A stretch of 64,000 nucleotides of DNA from Spirochaetota bacterium (GTDB lineage Bacteria; Spirochaetota; Spirochaetia; Treponematales; UBA12059), in the NCBI GenBank assembly GCA_022703505.1, contig JAKLDN010000003.1, positions 457,226 to 521,225 of the forward strand, written 5' to 3'. Numbering within the stretch: position 1 is the stretch's first letter; each line of letters starts with the position of its first letter. The notes under the pieces were generated by a model. It was given only the letters and a program-made list of their open reading frames with translations, did not search any database and was not told the origin of the DNA. The position numbers were made by a program, and so were the translations under genes. Positions 8,205 through 16,249 of the stretch are shown here, piece by piece.

Positions 8205-10699
8205 ACCGGATAGATCCCGTCGGACTGCTGGGCAAGCGGCTCCTGGCCGTGGAAAAGCCCGCCCGCTACCTGGGCGGTGAGCAGGGGGCGGTGCGCAAGG
8301 AAGGCAGCCTGTTCACGGTCGCCCTGTGCTTCCCGGATCTCTACGAGATCGGGATGTCCAACCACGCCCTGCGCATCCTGTACGCGGGGTTGAACGCCCT
8401 GCCCGGAATCCGCTGCGAGCGCGTGTTCGCCCCGGCCCGGGATTTCGAACAGGCGCTTCGCGAAACCGGTACGCCCCTGTACACCCTGGAAAGCGGCATC
8501 CCCCTGTCGGAGGTCGACCTGCTGGCCGTCACGATAGGGTACGAGCTTTCTGCCACCAACCTCCTGACCGTGCTGGATCTCGGGGGGATTCCCCTGGACG
8601 CATCCTCCCGAGGGAACGGTAATCCGATCGTGATCGCCGGGGGACCCGCCGTGACGAATCCCCTGCCGATCTCCCGTTTCCTGGACGCCGTCTGGATAGG
8701 GGAGGCCGAGGCCGGCTTCTTCAAGCTGGCCGTCGACCTGGCAAACCTGGGTTCCGGAGAGGCCGGACGCTCCGCCCGGATCGCGCGCCTTCGGGAGGAA
8801 CCCGCTGTCTGGATGCCCGGCAAGCCCGCCGTCCGTGCCGTGGATATGGAGTTCCCGGACCGGGAATATTCCGGGACATTCCCCTGGCCGGCGATCAAGC
8901 CCGTCCAGGACCACGGCACCGTGGAGATCATGCGGGGCTGCCCGAACGGCTGCAGGTTCTGCCACGCGGGCTACTTCTACCGGCCCCAGAGGGTACGGTC
9001 CCCCGAACGGATCTTCCGTGAGGTCGAATCCCTGATCCTGGAGTCCGGATACCGTGAGATTACCCTTTCTTCCCTTTCCTCCGGGGATTATCCGTGCCTC
9101 GTAGACTTGGTTCGGGAGCTCAACCGCCGCTGGGCGGGTGCCCGGATCTCCTTCCAGCTTCCGTCCTTGAAAGTGGAGAGCTTCGACCTGTCGATCCTCG
9201 AGGAGTTGACCCATACCCGCAAAAGCGGCCTGACGTTCGCGGTCGAGACCCCCGAGGAAGCCTGGCAGAGAAGCATCAACAAGTCCGTCACCCTGGACAA
9301 GATCCTTGCGATCCTAGGAGAGGCGGCGCATCACGGCTACCGCCTCGCCAAGTTCTATTTCATGATCGGTCTTCCGATTCCCGGGGTCTCCGGGATCGCC
9401 GAAACCGACGCCCTGGTCGGCTTCCTTGGACGCCTGCTGAAGGAAACCCGGCTCGAGTTCAACGTCAACATAGGCACCTTCATACCCAAGCCCCATACTC
9501 CGTTCCAGTGGTGTTCCCAGATCGGGGAGGATGAGGCGTTTTCCCGAATCCGACGCATCCGCGATTCGTTCCGACATGAACGCAGGATGAAGATCTCCTA
9601 TCACAGCCCCTTCGTGTCCCTGCTCGAGGGGATCCTGAGCCGGGGAGACGAGAGGGTAGGGGACCTCATCCTCGAGGCGTGGAGAAACGGAGCCCGCCTG
9701 GACGCCTGGGAAGACCTTATGGAGAAGGACACCTGGCGACGGGCTATGGGGGGTGTTCCCGAGGCATCGATCCGGGAGGCACTCGACGGCCGGACCTTGG
9801 ATTCTCCTCTTCCTTGGGACTCGATCTCCCTCCGGGTCGGAAAGGGATTCCTGAAACAGGAATGGGAAAAAACCGCGGCTTCGACCATGACATCCGAATG
9901 TACGGACAATTGCACAAACCCGTGCGGCGTCTGCAGGGACGACGGATCGGCTGTAATAAAAAACATACAACCTATAATGGCCGAGGAAAGGAGTACCCCG
10001 ATCGGGCGACACCCCGGGGAGTCCTCCGTGCCTGTCGGATCCAAGTATCGCCTCGTCCTGAAATACCGGAAGACGGGACCTGCGGCGTTTTTGCCCCATC
10101 ACTCCGTAATGGACATGTTTCATCGAGCGTTCCAGCTGGCTCGATATCCCGTGGCGTTTTCCCAGGGATTCAACCCGGCCCCTCGACTCGAAATCGAGGA
10201 CCCGATCCCGCTGGGCATGGCGTCCCTTGAGGACTACATTTCGGTATTGCTCACGGCTCCCGTGGACGAAAAGGATACCGTAGTCGCCTTGAATCGCTAT
10301 CTTCCTGCCGACCTCGCAATTCAGCGCTGTGCCATGTACGTGATCCCGGAGGGCGTCAAGATACGATCCCTTTCCTCGATGGCCTGGGGCTCTGATTATC
10401 TAGCCGAGGGAGTTCCGCCGGATTCCGGCGCCGCTCTCACGGAATCCTTGGTCCATCCTCGGCTGGAAGGTTCCTGCCTGCTTCCGTCCGGAGATGTAAT
10501 CGGAACTCTGTCGTTCCGACTTCGTGTCGGCGGCACTCGGGAAATCGGATTCGGCTCCATTTTCGAAAAATCCTTCGGCCTGCCTTTCGCCGGAAGCCCG
10601 ATACAAGTTACCCGTCTGCGACAGTGGGCGGATATCGGAACGGAACCCCTGGATTTCTTCAAGGCATTCGATTCTCTATACGGCAGCGCGATTTCGTAA
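8201..10699 (+). CDS. Radical SAM protein TIGR03960 fused to DUF2344 (TIGR03936)
   Basis: 832 residues from a proposed CTG start at 8201 that overlaps the rodA TGA (CTGA) and sits 8 bases after GGAGG (8188-8192). This gives the expected N-terminus, about 15 residues before VEKPARYLGGE. Residues ~1-220 are the B12-binding-like region. The radical SAM cluster is CPNGCRFC (CxxxCxxC, ~247). A second Cys cluster, CTDNCTNPCGVC (~567), closes the first half. From ~608 comes DUF2344, with KYRKTGPAAFLPHHSVMDMF and AFSQGFNPAPRL. Such fusions are common and often lie near rodA or rng genes; the reaction is unknown to me. GC content drops visibly after ~9950. Confidence 0.88.
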   Translation: MNRIDPVGLLGKRLLAVEKPARYLGGEQGAVRKEGSLFTVALCFPDLYEIGMSNHALRILYAGLNALPGIRCERVFAPARDFEQALRETGTPLYTLESGIPLSEVDLLAVTIGYELSATNLLTVLDLGGIPLDASSRGNGNPIVIAGGPAVTNPLPISRFLDAVWIGEAEAGFFKLAVDLANLGSGEAGRSARIARLREEPAVWMPGKPAVRAVDMEFPDREYSGTFPWPAIKPVQDHGTVEIMRGCPNGCRFCHAGYFYRPQRVRSPERIFREVESLILESGYREITLSSLSSGDYPCLVDLVRELNRRWAGARISFQLPSLKVESFDLSILEELTHTRKSGLTFAVETPEEAWQRSINKSVTLDKILAILGEAAHHGYRLAKFYFMIGLPIPGVSGIAETDALVGFLGRLLKETRLEFNVNIGTFIPKPHTPFQWCSQIGEDEAFSRIRRIRDSFRHERRMKISYHSPFVSLLEGILSRGDERVGDLILEAWRNGARLDAWEDLMEKDTWRRAMGGVPEASIREALDGRTLDSPLPWDSISLRVGKGFLKQEWEKTAASTMTSECTDNCTNPCGVCRDDGSAVIKNIQPIMAEERSTPIGRHPGESSVPVGSKYRLVLKYRKTGPAAFLPHHSVMDMFHRAFQLARYPVAFSQGFNPAPRLEIEDPIPLGMASLEDYISVLLTAPVDEKDTVVALNRYLPADLAIQRCAMYVIPEGVKIRSLSSMAWGSDYLAEGVPPDSGAALTESLVHPRLEGSCLLPSGDVIGTLSFRLRVGGTREIGFGSIFEKSFGLPFAGSPIQVTRLRQWADIGTEPLDFFKAFDSLYGSAIS

Positions 10700-10774
10700 G
10701 CAGCTAGGCATCGAAGGACAACTGAACATAGAAGTCGACAGAATGTACATTATAGGAAGCACGGGGGGGGCAAG

Positions 10775-11503
10775 CTACTGCATGGAAAAGCTTAACAAGC
10801 TGCCGTTAAACCAAATGGGCTCACTATAAATGGACTCTACTCCGTCTAAAGAAAATCCATAAGATAATACATAGCATTGGAGATATGTAAGCCCTGTATC
10901 CAAATCATACTGCCCTGATTTCAAGTCCGAATCATTTTCAACAAAATCTGAATCCTTGAAACTAAAAAACTCAGAACTTAAGTTTTTCGGTTTTCTTGAT
11001 ATCAGCGCAGGAAAACCCGGATTGATGGAAACGACTGCGCTTGACGGGGCGAAGTCGATAAAAACACCGGTACTATTTCTCGTATCAAATGATACTTCGA
11101 TAGAGAATGGATCGCTTCGCTCAGGCATATTCGTAACATTTATGTACGGTGATCCGTTAACAATCAATTCATTATAACCAAGATTCTGAATTCGTAAAAA
11201 TATCGTTGTGGGGCTACTGCTGAAAGCAGACGCAATTTGCGTTCTGCTAGAAGCTGCATCTTCACTACTTTTAAAAAATCGATATAAGAGTATATATCCA
11301 CGAAATATTGAAATGTCGTTACCTGTATCGTTCTCAAAATGAAGAGTGGTACCATTCTGGATCACATTCCTGGGAGGAGCAAGATAAACATAACTATCAA
11401 TTCCACACCCTAATATGAAAAGCGAAAAAAATGGAACTAGAACAATAATTTGCAATGATGGGATAAGATGGTTTATCTTTCCCACGTTGTCCATTTTCCC
11501 CAT
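10775..11503 (-). CDS. AT-rich putative lipoprotein downstream of the CHASE2 cyclase
   Basis: 242 residues. The ATG at 11503 follows GAGGGGTGAG and lies 1 base after the cyclase stop. A hydrophobic signal ends in LFILGC (lipobox, Cys ~32). The mature part is beta-rich (LHFENDTGNDISIFRGYILL, FSIEVSFDTRNSTGVFIDF) and has no family I recognise. Base composition is strikingly AT-rich compared with neighbours, with many AAA and TTT codons. It ends 75 bases from the convergent radical SAM gene with no clear terminator between. It resembles in position and composition the lipoprotein genes at 52743 and 54973. Transfer, or diversification under weak constraint, would both explain the composition. Confidence 0.7.
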   Translation of the reverse strand: MGKMDNVGKINHLIPSLQIIVLVPFFSLFILGCGIDSYVYLAPPRNVIQNGTTLHFENDTGNDISIFRGYILLYRFFKSSEDAASSRTQIASAFSSSPTTIFLRIQNLGYNELIVNGSPYINVTNMPERSDPFSIEVSFDTRNSTGVFIDFAPSSAVVSINPGFPALISRKPKNLSSEFFSFKDSDFVENDSDLKSGQYDLDTGLTYLQCYVLSYGFSLDGVESIYSEPIWFNGSLLSFSMQ

Positions 11504-11504
11504 C

Positions 11505-13943
11505 TCACCCCTCGGCCCTGCCCTTCTTCCGCGGACCCGCGGCCTCCGGTGCCTTCGGAGGCTCAAGGGGTTCCAGGCAGTCCACGAGCTCGTAGATGCC
11601 GACAGGCTTGTTCTTCCCCTTGACCCGGATGTTGTCCAATTCGCGCACGATGAATTTGTCCTTCACGAGGCCGTAGGTGAACTCGCTTACTATGACCTGG
11701 GTCCCGTACTCCTTGTTGGTCGCCTCCAGGCGGGAGGCCAAATTCACGTGATCCCCGGTGAGTGTGTAGTTCATGCGGAGGGGGGATCCCATATTGCCTA
11801 CCGTGATGATCCCCGAGTTTACGCCGATTCCGACGTTGATGCGCTTGGGCTCGGGCCAGGACTCGTTGAGCTCCTTCAGCCGATTCATCATGGCCAGGGC
11901 GCACTTGCAGCCCCGGACGGCGTGGTCCGGCTGGGGCAGCGGGGCTCCCCAGAATCCCATGATGGCATCTCCGATGTACTTGTCCAGGGTACCGCCGTAA
12001 TCCATGAGCAGATTGGTCATGGCGGTGAAATAGACGTTGAGGTGGTTGACGAGCTCCTGGGGGGCCATGTTTTCGGAGAGGGTCGTGAAGCCGCGGATGT
12101 CCGAGAAGAAGACCGTGAGCTCCTTGTCCTCGCCGCCGAGCTCGGGCGGATCGTCCACGAGCTGGTCCACGACCCGGGGGCTCACGTACTTGCCGAAGGT
12201 CTCCCGCATCTGGCGCTTGTCCTTCTCCTCCGTGAGGGCCCGATACACGATCACGGCTATGAAGGTGAACAGAGTCGCGAAGGCCGGCATCGTATAATTG
12301 AGGAGGTACGCGGAGCCGTCGAACAGGGCCGAGGCGACGAAAAAGTACACGATGACGGAGGCCAGGGTGTACCCTACCCCGATCAGTGCCGAGAGCCGGG
12401 AGACTAGGAGGGCCGTGACGAGGACCATGCCCGCCACGACGAGGATGTCCACCCAGTCCGGGGCCTTGTTGATGAAATTGTCCATCAGGATCGTGTTCAG
12501 GGCGTTGGCGTGGATCTCGATCCCGTACATCAGGCCGTAGGGCGTGGGCTTCTCGTCCTCGGCCATGCCGCTGGCGAAGGCTCCGACCATTATGATCTTG
12601 TTGGGGACACCCATGGTCCTTCGCCACGAGTCCGGGTCCGGTCCGGGAGCCTTGTCCGAGTAGCCCGCGTAGGACCGGACGGGGAAGGTCTGGTGCCCTT
12701 CCATGCTCTCGCTGGAGCGGTGGCCCATGTAGTTGACCATCATCTGGCCGTATTCGTTGATCGGAATCCGTATCTCCGGCACCTCCCGGAGCACAGCCTC
12801 CTTCACGACATTGCCGTCCTTGTCGTACTGCTCCCGGGATACCACCAGGGTATACGGCACCCATTGACCCGATCCCGGATCGAACTTCCTGGGCGCGGGA
12901 ATCAGGATGTGCTCGCCCAGGATGACCTCGATCTCGTCCAGGGACCTCCCGAAATAGTCCAGGGCCAGGGAGAGGGTGATGGCCGGAACGAAGGTATCCT
13001 TGAATTTACGGACGATGTGGTACTCCGCGTCCGGCGTCCCGTCCTGGTTCGTATCCTCGATCTTGAGGGGTGCACGTTTCGCCATCTGGGCCTTCAAGGA
13101 CGCCAGGGATTCCGCGGTCAGGGGGACCTCGATCGTATGGAACTCTCCGCGGTCATCCTGCCAGGCCAGGCGCTCCATCTCCTTCTCGTTCACGGTATAT
13201 CCGGGTCCGAGTTCGTCGAGCCGAAGTATCTCCATCAGCACCGAGGACTTGATGACCAGGGGCTGGCGCCGGTAGATCTTGTCCGCGTCGGCGATGAAGT
13301 TGGCGTGTCCGTAGCCTCGGGAAGCCCGCCCATAGGGCTCGAGGGGCGGCTCGTACCCGTAGAATCCCGGGACGGACTTCCAATCGCCCCCGATGGTCCG
13401 GATGGCGCCCCAGCTATCGTACAGGACCTCCTGCCGGACCTCCAGGCCCGCCTCTTCCGCGGCCAGGGACTGGGACGGCATAAGCACGGTTTCCAGGAAG
13501 ACCCTTCCGGACTTCTCGATGCTGTCCACCAGGAGGGCGTCGTTCGCGGGGTTCCGGTCGGGGTCTATGAAGAAGATATCCAGGAAGAGGGAACGCTCCC
13601 GGTTGTCCTGGTTCTTGATCCGGGCGAAGGAGTTGACCAGGTCCGCGTGCACCCGCCGGGGGAAGGGCCAGTTCCCGTATCGGGAAAGGGAGCTGGTGTC
13701 CACGCCGACGATCAGGATGTCCTCGGAGATCTTGACGTCCCGATCGGTCTGCACGGTCCCTTCCTGCAGGGTTTTCTTCTCCTGGGTGGTCTTCAGGATG
13801 AAGAAGGTGTCCAGGACCTTCAGCTCCAGCTTGGCAAGGAGGCCCGTCTGGTAGTTCAGGAGCAGGAAGATCCCCAGGACCATGCCGCCGATGATCAAGC
13901 CGAACCACCGGGCATCCAGTATCTTGGGACGCTTCTTCGCCAT
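11505..13943 (-). CDS. CHASE2-domain class III adenylate cyclase
   Basis: 812 residues from the ATG at 13943, which has CAGGAGG upstream; the longer open frame would read back into the preceding gene. A membrane helix (~12-34), a large extracytoplasmic CHASE2 domain (~35-490, with ILIVGVDTSSLSRYGNWPFPR and IIMVGAFASGM), then three membrane helices (~515-590) and a cytoplasmic cyclase domain. Cyclase motifs: FFSDIRGFTTLSE (metal Asp residues), LDKYIGDAIMGFWG (Lys specificity residue, second metal Asp) and GDHVNLASRLE (catalytic Asn/Arg). It should make cAMP in response to an external cue. It is co-directional with, and one base from, the lipoprotein gene 10775-11503. Confidence 0.9.
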   Translation of the reverse strand: MAKKRPKILDARWFGLIIGGMVLGIFLLLNYQTGLLAKLELKVLDTFFILKTTQEKKTLQEGTVQTDRDVKISEDILIVGVDTSSLSRYGNWPFPRRVHADLVNSFARIKNQDNRERSLFLDIFFIDPDRNPANDALLVDSIEKSGRVFLETVLMPSQSLAAEEAGLEVRQEVLYDSWGAIRTIGGDWKSVPGFYGYEPPLEPYGRASRGYGHANFIADADKIYRRQPLVIKSSVLMEILRLDELGPGYTVNEKEMERLAWQDDRGEFHTIEVPLTAESLASLKAQMAKRAPLKIEDTNQDGTPDAEYHIVRKFKDTFVPAITLSLALDYFGRSLDEIEVILGEHILIPAPRKFDPGSGQWVPYTLVVSREQYDKDGNVVKEAVLREVPEIRIPINEYGQMMVNYMGHRSSESMEGHQTFPVRSYAGYSDKAPGPDPDSWRRTMGVPNKIIMVGAFASGMAEDEKPTPYGLMYGIEIHANALNTILMDNFINKAPDWVDILVVAGMVLVTALLVSRLSALIGVGYTLASVIVYFFVASALFDGSAYLLNYTMPAFATLFTFIAVIVYRALTEEKDKRQMRETFGKYVSPRVVDQLVDDPPELGGEDKELTVFFSDIRGFTTLSENMAPQELVNHLNVYFTAMTNLLMDYGGTLDKYIGDAIMGFWGAPLPQPDHAVRGCKCALAMMNRLKELNESWPEPKRINVGIGVNSGIITVGNMGSPLRMNYTLTGDHVNLASRLEATNKEYGTQVIVSEFTYGLVKDKFIVRELDNIRVKGKNKPVGIYELVDCLEPLEPPKAPEAAGPRKKGRAEG

Positions 13944-13966
13944 ACCGGCCTCCTGCTTAATAAAAC

Positions 13967-13991
13967 GGCGGCCCGGAAATCCCGGGCCGCC
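13967..13991 (-). terminator. Hairpin between the TPR gene and the CHASE2 cyclase
   Basis: A perfect 10-bp stem (13967-13976 with 13982-13991, 5-base loop) is followed on the minus strand by GTTTTATT. It lies 20 bases after the stop of the TPR gene at 14012, so it probably terminates that operon and partly insulates the cyclase. Confidence 0.7.
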
Positions 13992-14011
13992 GGAGTTAGA
14001 CCTGCCTCCGC

Positions 14012-14728
14012 CTACGGGAGAAGTCCCTGGGACTTGAGGAGGATTATACGGTTCCGGGCGAGCTTTGTCCAATCGTTATCGGGGAAGGCCGCGGTCAATT
14101 TGTCGTACTGGGCCTTGGCTTGCTCGTACTGTTTGGTCTCCTCATAGAGAGTTCCCAGTACGAAATGGGCGTGGGGAATCCCCACGGAAGCCCCGGAGCT
14201 CTCGATCACCCGGGTCCAGAGCTCGATGGCCGTCTTGGTGTCTCCCCGTTCCTCGGCGGCCGTGGCCGCTTCCTGCAGGGCGAATCCCGCCAGGGCGGTC
14301 TTGTTGTTCAGATCCGCGGCCTGGAGGAAGAGCTTCTCGGCGGCGGCCCAGTCGCCGTTCCGGGCCTGGACCCTGCCGGCCAGGACCAGGGCCTTCTGTC
14401 CCGCGTAACGCTTCCCGTATTTGGATCGGATGGTGTCGAGGGCGGCCAGGATCTCGTTGGCCTTTTCCGCGGCGGCCGGTCCCTGCTCCATCCCGTACCA
14501 TTCCCCAAGGGAAAGCTCGACCTTTTCCAGAGCTTGGGCGGACCGGGTGTCGACGCGCTCGTCAACGACGGTCCATACGGCCGCAGCGACGACGGCCAGA
14601 ACGGCCGCGGCGAATACGGTGATCACGGCCGCACGGTTCTTCCGGAGGAAGTCGTTCAGTCGGGCATGGATGCTGGGTTTTTCCTCCCGCGCGGCCTTGT
14701 CCTGCGCGGCGGGTTCCTTTGAGGCCAT
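14012..14728 (-). CDS. Membrane-anchored tetratricopeptide protein
   Basis: 238 residues. A basic cytoplasmic N-terminus (~1-33) is followed by one membrane helix (~34-54, Ala/Val rich) and TPR-like helical repeats to the end (WAAAEKLFLQAADLNNK, AHFVLGTLYEETKQYEQAKA). The layout resembles YfgM/BamD-like periplasmic TPR proteins, though I cannot assign either. It begins 3 bases after the sigma54-activator gene stop and is closed by a hairpin terminator, so it ends the scpA-to-TPR operon. Its function is not known from sequence. Confidence 0.72.
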   Translation of the reverse strand: MASKEPAAQDKAAREEKPSIHARLNDFLRKNRAAVITVFAAAVLAVVAAAVWTVVDERVDTRSAQALEKVELSLGEWYGMEQGPAAAEKANEILAALDTIRSKYGKRYAGQKALVLAGRVQARNGDWAAAEKLFLQAADLNNKTALAGFALQEAATAAEERGDTKTAIELWTRVIESSGASVGIPHAHFVLGTLYEETKQYEQAKAQYDKLTAAFPDNDWTKLARNRIILLKSQGLLP

Positions 14729-14731
14729 ATA

Positions 14732-16243
14732 TCACTCCTTGTAGTCGTTTATCGAGAGTTCCTTGATCAATCGGGAGAGGTAGGTCCTCTGGATATCCAG
14801 GACCTTTGCCGTCTCCGTCTGGTTCCAGTCGTGATCCTCCAGGGCCCGGCGGATGAAATGCCGCTTGAAGATCGCCAGGGAATCCTTGAGGCTCTTTCCG
14901 CCGTACGGATCGGCACTCTCGGCGCGCCCTCCCAGCAGGAGGTCCGGAACCCCGATGTACTGGTCCTTGGCGATCACGCAGGCCCGCTCCACCGCGTTCT
15001 CCAGCTCCCGGACGTTCCCGGGCCAGGAGTAGGACAGCATGATGTCCATGGCCTGGTCGGTGAAGCCCCGGAACTGTTTCTTGGTCTCCCGTCCGAACTT
15101 CTTCAGGAAGTACTCCGCCAGGGCGGGAATGTCCTCCTTGCGTTGCCGGAGGGGCGGAACGTAGATGGGAAGGACGTTCAGCCGGTAATACAGGTCGCTG
15201 CGGAACTCCCCCTTCTCCACCAGGGACTCGATATCCCGGTTCGTGGCCGCCACGATGCGCACATCCACGGTCACGGAGTCGCTGGAGCCCACGCGCTCGA
15301 AGGTCTTCTGCTGGAGCACCCGGAGGAGCTTGGCCTGGAGCTTGAGCGGCAGATCCCCGATCTCGTCCAGGAAGATCGTGCCCCCGTCGGCCAGCTCGAA
15401 ACGGCCCCGCCGGTTCTGCACGGCGTCCGTGAAGGCGCCCTTGACGTGGCCGAAGAGCTCGCTTTCCAGGAGTCCTTCCGGCAGGGCCGCGCAGTTCACC
15501 CGCACGAAGGGTCCCTTGTGCCGGCCGGACCGGAGGTGGAGCTGTTCTGCGAAAAGCTCCTTACCCACCCCGCTCTCCCCCAGGATCAGGACCGAGGAGT
15601 CCGTCGGCGCGACCCGCTCGATCAGATCCAGCTTTTCCTTGATCAGGGGACTGGCGGACACGAGGACGTGGTAGCCCTTGTCGATGTCGATCTGCTCCCG
15701 GAGGTAGCCTATCTCCTCCCGGGCCCGCTCGAGGTACCGGGCGTTCTCGATCGCTATGGCCGCCTGCACCGCGAAGATCTCCAGCCACTGGAGATCTTCC
15801 TGTGTGAAGTACTTCTTGCCCTTCTTGTTGAGGATCTCTATGACCCCCACGCAGTTGTCCCGGACCACCATGGGCACCGCCAGGATGCTGAAGGTGGGGA
15901 AACCGATGCTCTTGGAGATTTCCCCGTAGAATCGGCTGTCGGTCTCCACGTCGTTCACGATCAGGGATTGGGTGTGGGCGGCCACCCAGCCGGCGATGCC
16001 TTCCCCGGGATTCAGGGAGAATTTCTTGACGTCCCGGCCTTTGGGCCCCAGGGCGATCTCGAAGTAAAGCTTCCCGTCCTCCGGGTTCTTGAGCACCAGG
16101 CTGGAGGCCTCGCCCTCGGTCAGCCGCGTGGCGGACTCGATGATGTGGGTCAGCAGGGACGTAGCGTCCGCGTAGTTCGAGTTGATCAGGGTGTTGATCT
16201 CGATGAGGGTCTCGAACTTACGCGGGTCGATACGTTCCAGCAT
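14732..16243 (-). CDS. GAF-AAA+-Fis sigma54-dependent transcriptional activator
   Basis: 503 residues. A GAF sensor domain (~20-170, with GEGIAGWVAAHTQSLIVNDV) is followed by an AAA+ domain (~190-430) and a Fis-type helix-turn-helix (NQTETAKVLDIQRTYLSRLI, ~478-497). Walker A is GESGVGKE and Walker B TIFLDEIGDL. The sigma54-contact loop reads GAFTDA rather than the canonical GAFTGA. Architecture matches NifA/FhlA-type activators. It starts 6 bases after the cmk-rpsA stop, so it is co-transcribed with a translation gene, which is an unusual setting. Its targets are not in the window and I saw no clear -24/-12 promoter here. Confidence 0.88.
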   Translation of the reverse strand: MLERIDPRKFETLIEINTLINSNYADATSLLTHIIESATRLTEGEASSLVLKNPEDGKLYFEIALGPKGRDVKKFSLNPGEGIAGWVAAHTQSLIVNDVETDSRFYGEISKSIGFPTFSILAVPMVVRDNCVGVIEILNKKGKKYFTQEDLQWLEIFAVQAAIAIENARYLERAREEIGYLREQIDIDKGYHVLVSASPLIKEKLDLIERVAPTDSSVLILGESGVGKELFAEQLHLRSGRHKGPFVRVNCAALPEGLLESELFGHVKGAFTDAVQNRRGRFELADGGTIFLDEIGDLPLKLQAKLLRVLQQKTFERVGSSDSVTVDVRIVAATNRDIESLVEKGEFRSDLYYRLNVLPIYVPPLRQRKEDIPALAEYFLKKFGRETKKQFRGFTDQAMDIMLSYSWPGNVRELENAVERACVIAKDQYIGVPDLLLGGRAESADPYGGKSLKDSLAIFKRHFIRRALEDHDWNQTETAKVLDIQRTYLSRLIKELSINDYKE

Positions 16244-16249
16244 GTCCGG

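Noticed and set aside
10700..10774. Terminator between the radical SAM gene and the convergent lipoprotein gene
   Set aside because: No stem with a T run could be found in these 75 bases.
10775..11503. Prophage or genomic island at the AT-rich gene
   Set aside because: Only one gene is affected, with no integrase, tRNA or direct repeats at its borders, and it is tightly joined to the cyclase gene.
11415..14147. Long plus-strand open frames over the CHASE2 cyclase
   Set aside because: Antisense shadows; composition is typical of reverse-complemented GC-rich coding sequence and no ribosome site or domain is present.
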